Source of the DNA: Kangiella sp. HZ709
Lineage (GTDB): Bacteria > Pseudomonadota > Gammaproteobacteria > Enterobacterales > Kangiellaceae
NCBI RefSeq assembly: GCF_009674675.1
Contig: NZ_WKJC01000001.1
Coordinates: 1,557,031-1,621,030, forward strand
Direction of reading: 5' to 3'
DNA length: 64,000 bases
The stretch's first letter is position 1. Each line of letters opens with the position of its first letter. The translations under genes were made by a program, and so were the position numbers. This document shows positions 8,590 to 20,690 of this stretch, one piece after another. Below the pieces are notes generated by a model. That model had not been told where the DNA came from, did no database searches, and saw nothing but the letters and a program-made list of their open reading frames with translations.

Positions 8590-9948
8590 TTATTTTCCTA
8601 TACAAAAACTACTAAAAATTCTTCCCAATAAATCATCGGCAGTAAACTCCCCGGTAATTTCTGCTAATGAATTCTGCGCTTGCCTCAATTCATCTGCTAA
8701 CAGCTCACCTGCATTAAAAGAGACTAGCTGCTGCTTACCTTTTTTACAAAAATCTAACGCTTTTTCTATCGCATCAAGGTGGCGCCTTCTAGCTAAAAAG
8801 GTACCTTCTGAAGATTGGTTATAACCCACAATTTCTTTTAATTGTGTTTTGAGCTCATCAATTCCTGTTCCGTGTTTTGCACTGATTGGAACAACTTTAT
8901 AACTTTCATTTGAAACCAATGACTGCTTCTTGCTCAGGTCAATTTTATTAGCAACGACTAACAACTTATCTTTAAACTGCTCAAACTTTGAAAAGCTAGG
9001 ATCAATTTCACTTGGGTTAAAATTGGTGACTTCATTCGAATCTGCAACCAAAATTAATTGATCGGCTTTTTCTATTTCACTCCAGGCTCGTTCAATACCA
9101 ATCTGCTCAACCTTATCATTACTTTCCCGAAGTCCTGCCGTATCAATAATATGCAATGGCATTCCATCAATGTGAATATATTCGCGCAAAACATCTCGTG
9201 TAGTTCCCGCTATTTCTGTGACAATTGCAGCTTCTTTTCCTGCTAAAGCGTTAAGCAAACTTGATTTACCTGCATTCGGTTTTCCAGCGATTACTACCGT
9301 CATCCCTTCTCTTAATATGGCACCCTGCTGAGCTTCTTGTTGTAACTTTTCTATCGAGCTTAATATAGCGTTTAGATCGGTTAAAACTTTGCCATCGGAT
9401 AAAAAATCTATTTCTTCTTCAGGAAAGTCTATTGCAGCTTCTACATAAATTCTTAAAGCTATTAACTCTTCTACTAGGCCATTAACTTTTGCGGAGAATT
9501 CACCCTGTAACGATCTTACCGCGGAACGCGCTGCTTGCTCTGAAGTGGATTCAATTAAATCAGCAATCGCTTCAGCTTGAGCTAAATCAAGTTTATCATT
9601 TAAAAAAGCACGTTCAGAGAACTCTCCAGGTTTTGCCAAGCGCACACCCAGTTTTAGTAACTCTTTTAATAGAATATCCAAAACTACAGGGCCACCATGA
9701 CCTTGCAACTCTAAAACATCTTCTCCAGTAAATGAGTTTGGCGCTTTAAAGAAAATAGCGATCCCTTGATCGACCACTTGATCCTTGTCGTCATAGAAAG
9801 GCAGATAGCTGGCATCTCGAACTTTTAACTCTGTTTTTAAAAGTGTTTTGGCAATGCTGGAAGAGAGCTTTCCTGAGATACGAATAATGCCAACGCCACC
9901 TCGGCCAGGTGGCGTTGCAATAGCCGCTATAGTGTCTTTAAGTGACAC
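8590..9948 (-). CDS. mnmE: tRNA modification GTPase MnmE
   Basis: MnmE (TrmE) is the GTPase partner of MnmG in wobble-uridine modification. The 452-residue protein has the N-terminal tetrahydrofolate-binding domain, then a helical domain interrupted by a G domain: G1 GKPNAGKSS (222-230), G3 DTAGLRE (269-275) and an NKID motif. It ends with the essential C-terminal CIGK. It is 13 bases downstream of yidC, in the canonical order rpmH-rnpA-yidD-yidC-mnmE. Confidence 0.97.
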   Translation of the reverse strand: MSLKDTIAAIATPPGRGGVGIIRISGKLSSSIAKTLLKTELKVRDASYLPFYDDKDQVVDQGIAIFFKAPNSFTGEDVLELQGHGGPVVLDILLKELLKLGVRLAKPGEFSERAFLNDKLDLAQAEAIADLIESTSEQAARSAVRSLQGEFSAKVNGLVEELIALRIYVEAAIDFPEEEIDFLSDGKVLTDLNAILSSIEKLQQEAQQGAILREGMTVVIAGKPNAGKSSLLNALAGKEAAIVTEIAGTTRDVLREYIHIDGMPLHIIDTAGLRESNDKVEQIGIERAWSEIEKADQLILVADSNEVTNFNPSEIDPSFSKFEQFKDKLLVVANKIDLSKKQSLVSNESYKVVPISAKHGTGIDELKTQLKEIVGYNQSSEGTFLARRRHLDAIEKALDFCKKGKQQLVSFNAGELLADELRQAQNSLAEITGEFTADDLLGRIFSSFCIGK

Positions 9949-9961
9949 AAATAATTCCTAA

Positions 9962-11581
9962 TTATTTCTTCTTCTTTTTATTCTTACCTAAGGCTTCGTC
10001 TTTTTCAATTTTCTTATTCACATATTGCTGTTGCGCAATTGAAATTAAGTTATTGCATAACCAGTAAAGCACTAGACCTGCAGGGAAGAACAACATAAAG
10101 ACTGTAAAAAATACCGGTAGATACTGGAACATTTTTTGTTGCATTGGATCCATTGTTGGTGATGTCGGTTGCATTTTTTGCATTAAATACATACTCGCAC
10201 CCATTAATAATGGCAATACAAAGTAGGGATCCTGTACCGATAAATCTTGGATCCAACCAAAGAATGGCGCATGACGCAGTTCAACCGCCTCAAACAGTAC
10301 ATAATACAAGGCGATAAAAATCGGAAACTGCAATAACATCGGTAAACAACCACCGAAAGGATTACTGCCTTCTTCCTTATACATTTTCATCATTTCTTGT
10401 TGCATACGCTGCTTATCATCGCCATAACGTTCTTTCAGGCGTTGCATTTTTGGTTGCATTTTGCGCATTGCATGAGCTGATTTGTACTGCTTTTTAGATA
10501 ACGGATATAAAATGGTCTTTACAGTAATGGTTACCATAATGATCGCCAAACCCCAATTGGCTAAAAAACCGTAAAAGAAATTCAACAATTTATATAAAGG
10601 AATACCTATCCACCAAACCCATGACAAATCCATGGTTTTGTTCAAACCAGGTGCAGCAGCTTCTAATTGCTCTAGTAGTTTAGGGCCAACGTATAGAGAA
10701 GCCTTAATTGTTTGAGTTGTTTTAGATGGAACACTTACTGTTGGCTCAACGAATTGAATTTTTGCATTTTTATTATCCAATATTTTGGCGTTAATACTTA
10801 CGTTTGAGCTTTGTTGTGGGATCCAAGCAGCTACAAAGTAATGCTGAATAAAGCCTACCCAGCCACCTTGACGTGAAACGCTTACTTCTTCTTCTGCTAA
10901 ATCTTCGAAACTTACTTTCTCGTAAACTTCATCTTCTGGAGAATAAGCCATACCTAAAAATGGACTCATTCCTAAAGCACCTTTATCTTCCAGGCCAGTT
11001 TCTTGTTGATCGCGTACAATCTCAGCTATAAAGTTATAGGTTCGATCGTTATCCGATTGATTATTGATCAGATATTCAAGCTCAACTAAATAGCTGCCAC
11101 GCTCAAATGTGAACGTCTTTAAAAAGCTTGTGCCGGCTTGATTTTGCCAACGCAAAGGAACCATCAACTTTTCTTGACTATCTCCAAGTTGGAATGACAT
11201 TTGATCGACATTATAACTTGCTCTTGGTAATTGATTATCAGGTGCGCCATTACCTAACAAAGCACTTTTTGCTTGATATACGCGATCCCTATAATCAAAT
11301 AAAACTACCTTTTGTTCTGATTCATTTTGTCTCAGGTTATAGTTCAGGGTTTCAGCGTAAACTAAATCACCACCAACCGGATCAATTTGATACTTCATTA
11401 AATCCGTAGTAACTGTAATCAACTGATCTTTAGCTACTGATTGGTTAGAGGTTAAAGCAGCACTTTCCACTGGCGCTGTCTTCACTGGTTTTGGCGCATA
11501 ATCCTTTTGCCATGCTTGATAAAGTAAAAAGCTAAGAATGGCGAAAGCCAAGAACAAAAAACCGCGTTTTGATTCCAACAT
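9962..11581 (-). CDS. yidC: Membrane protein insertase YidC
   Basis: YidC inserts and folds inner-membrane proteins, alone or with SecYEG. At 539 residues it has the gram-negative form: an N-terminal membrane anchor (about 8-23), a large periplasmic beta domain to about residue 330, then the conserved five-helix core containing the GWGLAI-like segment, KKQYKSAHAMRKMQP and NPFGGCLPMLLQFPIF. A Lys-rich cytoplasmic tail follows. Confidence 0.97.
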   Translation of the reverse strand: MLESKRGFLFLAFAILSFLLYQAWQKDYAPKPVKTAPVESAALTSNQSVAKDQLITVTTDLMKYQIDPVGGDLVYAETLNYNLRQNESEQKVVLFDYRDRVYQAKSALLGNGAPDNQLPRASYNVDQMSFQLGDSQEKLMVPLRWQNQAGTSFLKTFTFERGSYLVELEYLINNQSDNDRTYNFIAEIVRDQQETGLEDKGALGMSPFLGMAYSPEDEVYEKVSFEDLAEEEVSVSRQGGWVGFIQHYFVAAWIPQQSSNVSINAKILDNKNAKIQFVEPTVSVPSKTTQTIKASLYVGPKLLEQLEAAAPGLNKTMDLSWVWWIGIPLYKLLNFFYGFLANWGLAIIMVTITVKTILYPLSKKQYKSAHAMRKMQPKMQRLKERYGDDKQRMQQEMMKMYKEEGSNPFGGCLPMLLQFPIFIALYYVLFEAVELRHAPFFGWIQDLSVQDPYFVLPLLMGASMYLMQKMQPTSPTMDPMQQKMFQYLPVFFTVFMLFFPAGLVLYWLCNNLISIAQQQYVNKKIEKDEALGKNKKKKK

Positions 11582-11612
11582 GGTAAATCTCTTTTAAGTC
11601 ATTAATTATCTG

Positions 11613-11879
11613 TTATTTACTGCTCGATGCTTGTTTTCTATCTTGTGGTTCAGGAACTGGATCGCAACCTCCTTCACAGCCAGGGTGACACCTGGCCAAT
11701 CGTTTCACCGTTAACCAAGACCCTTTGCAGGCGCCATGCTTTTCCAAAGCCTCAATGGAGTAATTGGAGCAAGTAGGGGCAAATCGGCATTGATTGCCAA
11801 TTAAAGGGCTTAAAGTTAGTTGATACAATCGAACTAATTTTATCAGTAACCAGCGCATCGCTTTGAAATTTTTTTCCAC
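11613..11879 (-). CDS. yidD: Membrane protein insertion efficiency factor YidD
   Basis: An 88-residue protein of the YidD family, which assists YidC-dependent insertion. It shows the signature [23 protein letters not shown] in part, and the later Cys-rich [13 protein letters not shown]. Its 5' end overlaps the 3' end of rnpA by 37 bases in another frame, as in many bacteria. Confidence 0.95.
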   Translation of the reverse strand: MEKNFKAMRWLLIKLVRLYQLTLSPLIGNQCRFAPTCSNYSIEALEKHGACKGSWLTVKRLARCHPGCEGGCDPVPEPQDRKQASSSK

Positions 11880-12220
11880 AAGCCAGCAAGCTGCTCGAAT
11901 AATACCTGATTCGTCTGTTCGCTACTAGCACGACGAGCCAAGATCACACAATCTATTGCCGGAAGCGCTTGGTTCGAAGTTCTAAAGCTTTCTCGAGTTA
12001 ATCGTTTGATGCGATTACGCTCAACAGCCAAGCGGACATTCTTCTTAGCGACAATAATACCTAACCTTGGAAAATCTAATGAATTAGTGCAAGCCAGAAG
12101 AGTAAAGTGTTTACTAGAGGCTTTTACTGGATCGGAGAAAACTTGCTTGTATTGTTTTGCAGTGAGTAATCGATAGTCAGCAGTAAACCTCTCGTCGGGT
12201 TCAAGCTTAAGATCACTCAC
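11843..12220 (-). CDS. rnpA: Ribonuclease P protein component
   Basis: The protein subunit of RNase P, which matures tRNA 5' ends. The conserved RNA-binding signature [13 protein letters not shown] is present, preceded by the family's [15 protein letters not shown] segment. It is 125 residues long, usual for the family. It lies between rpmH and yidD, in the conserved origin-left operon. Confidence 0.96.
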   Translation of the reverse strand: MSDLKLEPDERFTADYRLLTAKQYKQVFSDPVKASSKHFTLLACTNSLDFPRLGIIVAKKNVRLAVERNRIKRLTRESFRTSNQALPAIDCVILARRASSEQTNQVLFEQLAGLWKKISKRCAGY

Positions 12221-12256
12221 TGTAAAACAATGAAATACTGTAGATAGTAAATCGAA

Positions 12257-12391
12257 TTAAGCGCTTAAACGCTTACGACCCTTAGCACGTCGACGATTTA
12301 AAATTGCACGGCCATTTTTTGTAGCCATACGAGCACGGAAACCATGAGTGCGTTTACGTTTGATATTACTTGGTTGAAATGTTCTTTTCAT
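12257..12391 (-). CDS. rpmH: 50S ribosomal protein L34
   Basis: A 44-residue, highly basic protein with the L34 sequence [22 protein letters not shown] and the [20 protein letters not shown] end (split here for length). It is the first gene of the rpmH-rnpA-yidD-yidC operon, transcribed away from the origin. Confidence 0.98.
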   Translation of the reverse strand: MKRTFQPSNIKRKRTHGFRARMATKNGRAILNRRRAKGRKRLSA

Positions 12392-12457
12392 CGGGATAAC
12401 CCATTCTGTTAATAACTTAAAACCTAAATAACTTAGGTCATTTCACAAGGACGCGGA

Positions 12458-12486
12458 ATTTTATAGTAAATAGACCTACTGATCAA
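12458..12486 (-). promoter_or_regulatory. Predicted sigma-70 promoter of rpmH
   Basis: On the minus strand TTGATC (12486-12481), a 17-base spacer and TAAAAT (12463-12458) form a good sigma-70 match. The transcript would start near 12451, giving a leader of about 60 bases that contains the small inverted repeat ACCTAA/TTAGGT (12422-12438). Confidence 0.55.
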
Positions 12487-12563
12487 GCGTTAAAACCGAT
12501 AAATATAGGCTTTTTTCTCATCTATTTTGAGCTTTATCTAACCCTATAATTCAAGCTTTATGA

Positions 12564-12600
12564 ACATCTAGTATCTTAAAAAAAAATTAATACTAGATGT
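12564..12600. repeat. 11-bp perfect inverted repeat in oriC
   Basis: The arms ACATCTAGTAT (12564-12574) and ATACTAGATGT (12590-12600) are perfect complements around a 15-base A-rich loop. No T tract follows, so it does not look like a terminator. It lies about 30 bases from the consensus DnaA box at 12628. Confidence 0.75.
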
Positions 12601-13143
12601 AGTATTCAAACCTTACACACCCTTGCCTGTGGATAAGGTCATGTTAGTTGTAATTCTAAATTAATCAAGTTTTTCTTTCTATTTACCGATTTTATTCTGA
12701 ATTTACTCCATTCAACCTAAAATAGTTGTGTTTTTATACGAAACAAACAATATTTTAAATAGATAGCTCTATAATATATATAAGTTCTTTTAAAGATCTT
12801 ATGTTTATTATTAATAAGCATCTTTCCTGTGTATAAGTGATTTAATTCATTTTAAATCAAACTCTTGAGGGAATGAAAAGTAGGTTAAAAACCCTGGTTT
12901 AATCTTGTGTTGAAAACTTTGATAAGTCGGTTTTTTGTATCTTTCGTTCGATTATTAACAGTTTAACGATGAATTTATAATTAACTTACCCACAATGTTA
13001 TCATTTTAGAGGTTTACCCTGGTTTTGATTTGTTTTTAAACATATTGGTTATATATTTTTTTTGAGCGATATTTCATAGAAAGTAAAAATAAATGCGATT
13101 GCTTGTGGATTATTTTAGTAAACCGATCTAGACTAGCTTTCAG

Positions 13144-13164
13144 TTTGATCAGTTAGTGATCAAA
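13144..13164. promoter_or_regulatory. Palindrome in the dnaA upstream region
   Basis: The arms TTTGATCA (13144-13151) and TGATCAAA (13157-13164) are perfect complements with spacer GTTAG. Each contains a GATC. The left arm includes TTGATC, a possible -35 element, with the weak -10 TACTCG 17 bases later. This could be an operator or methylation-sensitive control site for dnaA; that role is inference. Confidence 0.5.
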
Positions 13165-13227
13165 GAATACTCGGTTATTGGCTTTATAACTAAAAAACCA
13201 AAAATAACATTACCATCAGCCCCTTAA

Positions 13228-14598
13228 GTGACAACTATGAGTGCAGCGAACACACACTGGAGTGATTGTCTTCAAAAGCTTCAGTCGGAATTATCCGCTA
13301 CTGAATTTAATACTTGGATCAAACCTTTACGGGTGGAAGAATCCGATAGTGAAATTAGTTTATTTGCGCCTAATCCTTTTTTTGTAGATTGGATCCGTCA
13401 ACAGTATTTCGGCCAAATCAATGAATACTTAGCCGACACTGGTAACAGCAATAAGCAGGTTTCTTTAAAAGTAGGCTCTAGCCCTGCCATTACTCAAACA
13501 GTAACGCCAGCCAGTGTGGCAAAAGTTTCTCGTTCTAGCTCAAATTCCAATAAATTTCAGGATTCAGGCCTTTTTCAGCACAACAACTTGAACCCGAAAT
13601 TTATTTTCTCCAAATTTGTTGAAGGTAAATCTAACCAACTAGCTCGTGCTGCAGCTCAGCAAGTCGTTGAGAATCCTGGTGTGGTTTATAATCCTTTGTT
13701 TATTTATGGAGGTGTAGGCTTAGGTAAGACCCACTTGATGCACTCAATTGGTAACTCCATACTTGAGCAAAAGCCTGATGCTAAGATTATTTATCTTCAC
13801 TCTGAGCGCTTTATGGCGAATATGGTTAAAGCGTTACAAACGAACAGTATGGAAAAGTTTAAGAACTTTTATCGCTCGCTGGATGCTTTGTTAATCGATG
13901 ATATTCAATTTTTTGCGAACAAAGGCAGAACTCAGGAAGAGTTTTTTCATACTTTCAATACGCTGATTGAAAATAACAAACAAGTGATCATGACTTGTGA
14001 TCGCTACCCCAAAGAAGTCGAAGGATTAGAGGATCGTTTGAAGTCTCGTTTTGGTTGGGGCTTAACCGTAGCTGTGGAACCACCAGAGCTTGAAACTCGT
14101 GTAGCTATTCTTATGAGCAAAGCGTCGGTTTCAAATATTGAGTTACCACATGAGGTGGCCTTTTTTATTGCCAAACGTATACGTTCTAACGTCCGGGAAC
14201 TGGAAGGCGCCTTAAAGCGTGTCATTGCTAATGCACAGTTTACCGGCCGTGCTATCACCATTGATTTTGTAAAAGATGCATTGAAAGATCTCATTGCGGC
14301 ACAAGACAAGATGATTTCGATTGAAAATATTCAAAAAACTGTCGCTAGCTATTACAAGATCAAAGTTTCTGAGCTATTATCACAAAGACGAAGTCGCTCT
14401 ATCGCTCGCCCTAGGCAAATGGCGATGGCTTTAGCTAAACATCTTACTAGTCATAGTTTACCTGAAATTGGGGAAGCTTTCGGCGGTAGAGATCATACGA
14501 CGGTCCTACATGCTTGTCGTAAGATTAATGAGCTTAAAGGAGAGAGCATTGACATCGAAGAAGATTTTTCAAATCTACTAAGAACATTATCCAGTTAA
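13228..14598 (+). CDS. dnaA: Chromosomal replication initiator protein DnaA
   Basis: The AAA+ initiator that binds DnaA boxes and opens oriC. It has 456 residues: the N-terminal DnaB-interacting domain (about 1-85), a variable linker, the AAA+ module with Walker [11 protein letters not shown] (161-170) and Walker B LLIDDIQF (221-228), and the C-terminal DNA-binding domain with signature GGRDHTTV (419-426). The start is either the GTG at 13228 or the ATG at 13237; neither has a strong ribosome-binding site. Confidence 0.98.
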   Translation: MTTMSAANTHWSDCLQKLQSELSATEFNTWIKPLRVEESDSEISLFAPNPFFVDWIRQQYFGQINEYLADTGNSNKQVSLKVGSSPAITQTVTPASVAKVSRSSSNSNKFQDSGLFQHNNLNPKFIFSKFVEGKSNQLARAAAQQVVENPGVVYNPLFIYGGVGLGKTHLMHSIGNSILEQKPDAKIIYLHSERFMANMVKALQTNSMEKFKNFYRSLDALLIDDIQFFANKGRTQEEFFHTFNTLIENNKQVIMTCDRYPKEVEGLEDRLKSRFGWGLTVAVEPPELETRVAILMSKASVSNIELPHEVAFFIAKRIRSNVRELEGALKRVIANAQFTGRAITIDFVKDALKDLIAAQDKMISIENIQKTVASYYKIKVSELLSQRRSRSIARPRQMAMALAKHLTSHSLPEIGEAFGGRDHTTVLHACRKINELKGESIDIEEDFSNLLRTLSS

Positions 14599-14652
14599 CA
14601 ATAAAGGCCATAACTGTTATTGATAAAAGCTATGGCTAAATAAGGTATTTAT

Positions 14653-15756
14653 ATGCGCTTTAGTATCCAACGTGAGCAACTGTTAAACCCGCTTCAATTG
14701 ATCAGTGGTGCAGTTGAAAAACGTCAAACGCTCCCTATTCTATCCAATGTTTTAATGGTTGTTGAAGATAGTAAGCTCTCACTAACTGCAACCGATTTAG
14801 AGTTGGAATTAAAAACTGAAGTGATGCTTGAAGGTGAGTTTGAATCAGGAGAAATTACCGTACCAGCGCGTAAATTATTGGATATTGTTAAGAGCTTTGC
14901 CAACGAAGAGTTGATTGGCATTCAAATGGGTGAATCGAGAATTACACTAAAAACACCTTCTAGTCGTTTCAGTTTATCCACTATGCCGGCAGCAGAATTT
15001 CCCAACGTTGACGAAACTGCTAGCTTGGTTAATTTGGATTTGCAGCAAACTTTACTTAAAGGCTTAATAGAAAAAACTCAATTTGCTATGGCGCAACAAG
15101 ACGTTCGTTATTATCTTAATGGAATGTTGTTTGAGTTTAATAATAATCAATTAACTACGGTAGCAACCGATGGTCATCGCTTAGCGTTATCTCGCGAAAC
15201 GGTTGAGGTTGATCTCGATGATAAAGTCAGTGCCATTATTCCACGTAAAGGTGTTATGGAATTAGCTCGACTGTTAGACCATTCTGATGAAACTGTTTCG
15301 ATAGCTTTAGGTTCAAACCACATTAAAGTGACTTGCCCAAGCTATAGCTTTACATCTAAGTTAGTCGATGGCCGCTTCCCTGAATACAACAAGGTATTAC
15401 CTCGTAACGGCGACAAAGTTGTGCTGGTCGATAGGGAGCTAATCAAAGACTGTTTGTCCCGTGCGTCTATTCTATGCAATGAAAAATTCCGTGGCGTGCG
15501 TTTTATGCTATCTAACGAGCAGGTAAAGTTGCATGCTAATAACCCTGAACAAGAAGAAGCAGAAGTGGAATTCAGCGTAGACTACACAGGTCAAGATTTA
15601 GAAATTGGTTTTAATGTCAGTTATATGATCGATGTTATGAACACCATTAAAACACCGCAAGTCAAAATGACCTTCATTGATGCGAATTCATCAAGCTTAA
15701 TTGAAGAAGTCGATGGCGGCGAAAGCTTGTATGTTGTTATGCCAATGCGTCTTTAA
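14653..15756 (+). CDS. dnaN: DNA polymerase III beta subunit (sliding clamp)
   Basis: The beta clamp that tethers DNA polymerase III to DNA. The 367 residues match the usual three-domain clamp. It ends with the conserved YVVMPMRL C-terminus, and contains the motif ATDGHRLALS. It follows dnaA after 54 bases and precedes recF, the standard order. Confidence 0.98.
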   Translation: MRFSIQREQLLNPLQLISGAVEKRQTLPILSNVLMVVEDSKLSLTATDLELELKTEVMLEGEFESGEITVPARKLLDIVKSFANEELIGIQMGESRITLKTPSSRFSLSTMPAAEFPNVDETASLVNLDLQQTLLKGLIEKTQFAMAQQDVRYYLNGMLFEFNNNQLTTVATDGHRLALSRETVEVDLDDKVSAIIPRKGVMELARLLDHSDETVSIALGSNHIKVTCPSYSFTSKLVDGRFPEYNKVLPRNGDKVVLVDRELIKDCLSRASILCNEKFRGVRFMLSNEQVKLHANNPEQEEAEVEFSVDYTGQDLEIGFNVSYMIDVMNTIKTPQVKMTFIDANSSSLIEEVDGGESLYVVMPMRL

Positions 15757-15790
15757 TTTTCCTAAAGCCTAACATTCCTAAGTTCGGATC

Positions 15791-16915
15791 ATGCAGATCC
15801 AATCACTAAACATTAAGCAGCTTCGTAATATCCGAAGCTGCCAGCTTAACTTCTCAGACGGCCTCAATATTTTCTACGGACAAAATGGCGCTGGTAAAAG
15901 CAGCTTGCTAGAGGCTATTTACACTTTAGGTAATGGTCGTTCCTTTCGAACTGCCAGACATGCCAAAGTCATAACCGATAACACTGATGCTTTTACCTTG
16001 TTTGCCAGCTTCACTGAGAATGCCAACAATCGAAAAATTGGCTTAATGCGCGAGCGCAGTGGCGATATCCAGATTAAGATCGATGGCGAAAAAGTCACTA
16101 AGCTCAGCGAACTGAGCAAGTCATTACCTATGCAAATATTGGCTCCTGAACAATACGAGCTGCTAACTCGCGGGCCGAGCGGGCGAAGAAAGCTTTTGGA
16201 TTGGGGGGTGTTCCACGTGGAACATAGTTTCTTATATGATTGGCACAGAGCCTTGAAAGTACTCAAACAAAGAAACCAAGCTCTAAAGCAAAGTCATGGT
16301 AAGTCTTATGAGGTTATTAAATCCTGGGACTCGCAGCTAGTTCCATTATCCTATGCGATTCAAGAAAAGCGTAAAGATTACCTATTTGCCTTAGAGCCTA
16401 TTTACCAAAAGATACTGAAGCAGTTCTTACCTCAGCTCGAGTCTTCTTTTTACTTGTATCCTGGTTGGAAGTCAGACGAATCGCTGGAGGTTATATTAGA
16501 ACGACAGTTCGGTGTTGATGTTAAAACTGGGTTCACCCATTCTAGTATACAAAAGGCAGATTTAAGGATTTTAATTAATGGTAAGGCTGCGGCTGAACAA
16601 TTATCCCGCGGTCAACAGAAATTAGTAACAATAGCTTTGAAGCTTTCTCAATTGAAGTTGATGCAACAATTGAAGCAGGTTAATCCTGTTTTCTTGCTGG
16701 ATGATATAGGTGCGGAGCTTGATATCAATCATCAAAAAATACTGTTAGACTTTCTTGCCAATCAACCAGAAAATCAGCAAATATTTATCACTTCGGTGCA
16801 TTTAGATCCCCTCAAAAGGTTGATAAAAGGGTATAATAAGGCAAAGGTGTTCCACGTGGAACATGGCGCTATTGCGGAAGTAGATAGCTCTGAAAATAAC
16901 AATAGTGAAAATTGA
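15791..16915 (+). CDS. recF: DNA replication and repair protein RecF
   Basis: An SMC/ABC-like ATPase that loads RecA on gapped DNA with RecO and RecR. It has Walker A GQNGAGKSS (residues 30-38), the ABC signature LSRGQQKLV (near 273) and Walker B VFLLDDIGAELD. The length of 374 residues is normal. Two parS sites lie in the coding sequence, both in the same frame, and both encode VFHVEH (residues 140-145 and 353-358). The second lies in the C-terminal part, where family conservation is low. Confidence 0.96.
   Translation: MQIQSLNIKQLRNIRSCQLNFSDGLNIFYGQNGAGKSSLLEAIYTLGNGRSFRTARHAKVITDNTDAFTLFASFTENANNRKIGLMRERSGDIQIKIDGEKVTKLSELSKSLPMQILAPEQYELLTRGPSGRRKLLDWGVFHVEHSFLYDWHRALKVLKQRNQALKQSHGKSYEVIKSWDSQLVPLSYAIQEKRKDYLFALEPIYQKILKQFLPQLESSFYLYPGWKSDESLEVILERQFGVDVKTGFTHSSIQKADLRILINGKAAAEQLSRGQQKLVTIALKLSQLKLMQQLKQVNPVFLLDDIGAELDINHQKILLDFLANQPENQQIFITSVHLDPLKRLIKGYNKAKVFHVEHGAIAEVDSSENNNSEN
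16209..16224. promoter_or_regulatory. parS: parS centromere site 1 (inside recF)
   Basis: TGTTCCACGTGGAACA is a perfect 16-base palindrome. It matches the chromosomal parS consensus TGTTNCACGTGNAACA. With parA and parB about 15 kb away, it is very likely a ParB loading site. Confidence 0.92.
16848..16863. promoter_or_regulatory. parS: parS centromere site 2 (inside recF)
   Basis: A second identical TGTTCCACGTGGAACA palindrome, 639 bases from the first and in the same reading frame of recF. Clustering of two identical perfect sites in one gene strongly supports function. Confidence 0.92.
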
Positions 16916-16997
16916 TAACAACCATAATAAAACTAGCTGTTTTTTTTGATTGGCTAGTGCAATAGATTAAAACAACAGATTATATTAATAGGAATAG

Positions 16998-19424
<2,427 letters not shown>

Positions 19425-19426
19425 AC

Positions 19427-20329
19427 TTATTCAGTAATTATCAGCTGTTCTTTGTAGCTTTGTAATTTTGCAGTATCCTCATCATTGAGTTGAGGGTACT
19501 GTAAATTCAATTGCAATAGATTGTCACGAATTACTTCGCACACCATATGCCTCATTAAAGGTTTGTTATCTGCCGGTATAGCATACCAGGGTGCCCATGG
19601 CTTTGAGGTTGTATTTAAGACTTTTTGGTATGCTTCTTGATATTTATCCCACAAAGCACTTTCAGCTAAATCAGAATCAGAAAATTTCCAGTTCTTCTTC
19701 GGGTTTTCAATCCGTGATAAAAAGCGGCGATGCTGCTCTTCACGTGAAACATTCAGGAAGAACTTTAAAACAATAGTGCCATTTCTTGCTAAATGCTTTT
19801 CATGATCGATGATAGACTCGTAGCGATCATTCCAGAATTTGTTCATAGCAGCGTTATCGGAAATATTAGGCTGATAAGGTAGTCTTTGACCAGCTAGATA
19901 CTCAGGATGTACTTTGACCACAAGAACTTCTTCATAATAACTACGATTAAAAACACCAATTCGACCACGCTCAGGAAGGGATTTAGCTGTACGCCACAAA
20001 AAATCGTGATCTAGTTCTTCTTTAGAGGGTTGTTTGAAGCTAAACGCCTGACATCCTGCTGGATCGATACCTTTAAGTACGGCTCGAATGGTTGAGTCTT
20101 TCCCAGCCGCATCCATTGCTTGAAACACCAATAAAACGGAAAACTGATTGTGGGCGTATAGCAATCGTTGTAAGTCGTCGAGATCTTTCTGATCTTGACG
20201 CAAATCTTGCTTAATATCTTTTTCAGTTTTACTGCTTGAAATCGATGTTGTAGATTGCTTTAAAGAAAATGAGCCATCAGTAGGAACTAAAAAAGGATGA
20301 TCAATAGTATTGAACATAGCGATTAACAT
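19427..20329 (-). CDS. PPK2-family polyphosphate:nucleotide phosphotransferase
   Basis: A polyphosphate kinase 2 that transfers phosphate between polyphosphate and nucleotides. Family features are Walker A AMDAAGKDS (71-79), the lid segment ERGRIGVFNRSYYEEVLV and the NVSREEQHRRF motif. The 300-residue length matches the single-domain class. Start is either the ATG at 20329 or another Met four codons later; neither has a clear ribosome-binding site. Preference for ADP, AMP or GDP cannot be read from the sequence. Confidence 0.92.
   Translation of the reverse strand: MLIAMFNTIDHPFLVPTDGSFSLKQSTTSISSSKTEKDIKQDLRQDQKDLDDLQRLLYAHNQFSVLLVFQAMDAAGKDSTIRAVLKGIDPAGCQAFSFKQPSKEELDHDFLWRTAKSLPERGRIGVFNRSYYEEVLVVKVHPEYLAGQRLPYQPNISDNAAMNKFWNDRYESIIDHEKHLARNGTIVLKFFLNVSREEQHRRFLSRIENPKKNWKFSDSDLAESALWDKYQEAYQKVLNTTSKPWAPWYAIPADNKPLMRHMVCEVIRDNLLQLNLQYPQLNDEDTAKLQSYKEQLIITE
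19736..19751. promoter_or_regulatory. parS-like degenerate site inside ppk2
   Basis: On the minus strand the sequence is TGTTTCACGTGAAGAG. It matches 13 of 16 positions of TGTTTCACGTGAAACA, with one perfect half-site and an intact CACGTG core. It overlaps codons for the conserved NVSREEQ motif, so coding constraint may explain part of the match. Confidence 0.35.
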
Positions 20330-20469
20330 TATTCGAATAATAAGCTATGAAATCATAAAAACTTGAACAAAATCAAACATTTTACAAAATTTAAACTAAC
20401 TGGCTTGCAGCGCTAATGAAAAAGAGTAGTATTAAATTAGTTTCATTCATTACTAAAGAGGATAAAAGA

Positions 20470-20670
20470 ATGTCAGTAGCACGCGTAACGGAAATTATTT
20501 CAGATTCTAAAAAAAGCTTTGAAGATGCTGTTGTTAAAGGTGTTAAACGCGCCAACAAAACTTTAGACAACGTAAAGTCGGCGTGGGTAAAAGATCAGCA
20601 GGCTGTCATCGAAGATGGTGAAGTGGTTGGTTTCCGTGTAGTTATGAAGATTACATTTATACTAAAATAG
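20470..20670 (+). CDS. Dodecin family protein
   Basis: A 66-residue dodecin, the small flavin-binding protein that assembles into hollow dodecamers. The start at 20470 (MSVARVTEI) has a GAGG ribosome-binding site nearby and matches the family N-terminus; an upstream in-frame ATG at 20416 is unlikely. Family features are SFEDAVVKGVKRANKTL, the flavin-stacking Trp in SAWVKDQ, and the final strand VVMKITFIL. It is divergent from ppk2 and ends in a terminator. Confidence 0.93.
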   Translation: MSVARVTEIISDSKKSFEDAVVKGVKRANKTLDNVKSAWVKDQQAVIEDGEVVGFRVVMKITFILK

Positions 20671-20690
20671 TTAGTTTTTGGTATTATTGA

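Larger units (their letters stand above)
12392..13227. other. oriC: Chromosomal replication origin region (oriC)
   Basis: An 836-base AT-rich gap between rpmH and dnaA, the standard origin position in this group. Near-consensus DnaA boxes are TGTGGATAA (12628-12636, perfect TTATCCACA on the minus strand), TGTGTATAA (12828-12836, TTATACACA on the minus strand), TTACCCACA (12986-12994, one mismatch) and TGTGGATTA (13104-13112, one mismatch). Another box-like TTTTCCACA is at 11872-11880, inside rnpA-yidD. Very AT-rich stretches at about 12740-12830 and 13027-13080 are candidate unwinding elements. Five GATC sites are present, which is close to chance. Box positions are seen directly; origin activity is inferred. 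Confidence 0.88.

Noticed and set aside
12392-13227. Dam-type GATC cluster in oriC
   Set aside because: Only five GATC sites are present in 836 bases, about what chance predicts, unlike the dense cluster of the E. coli origin.
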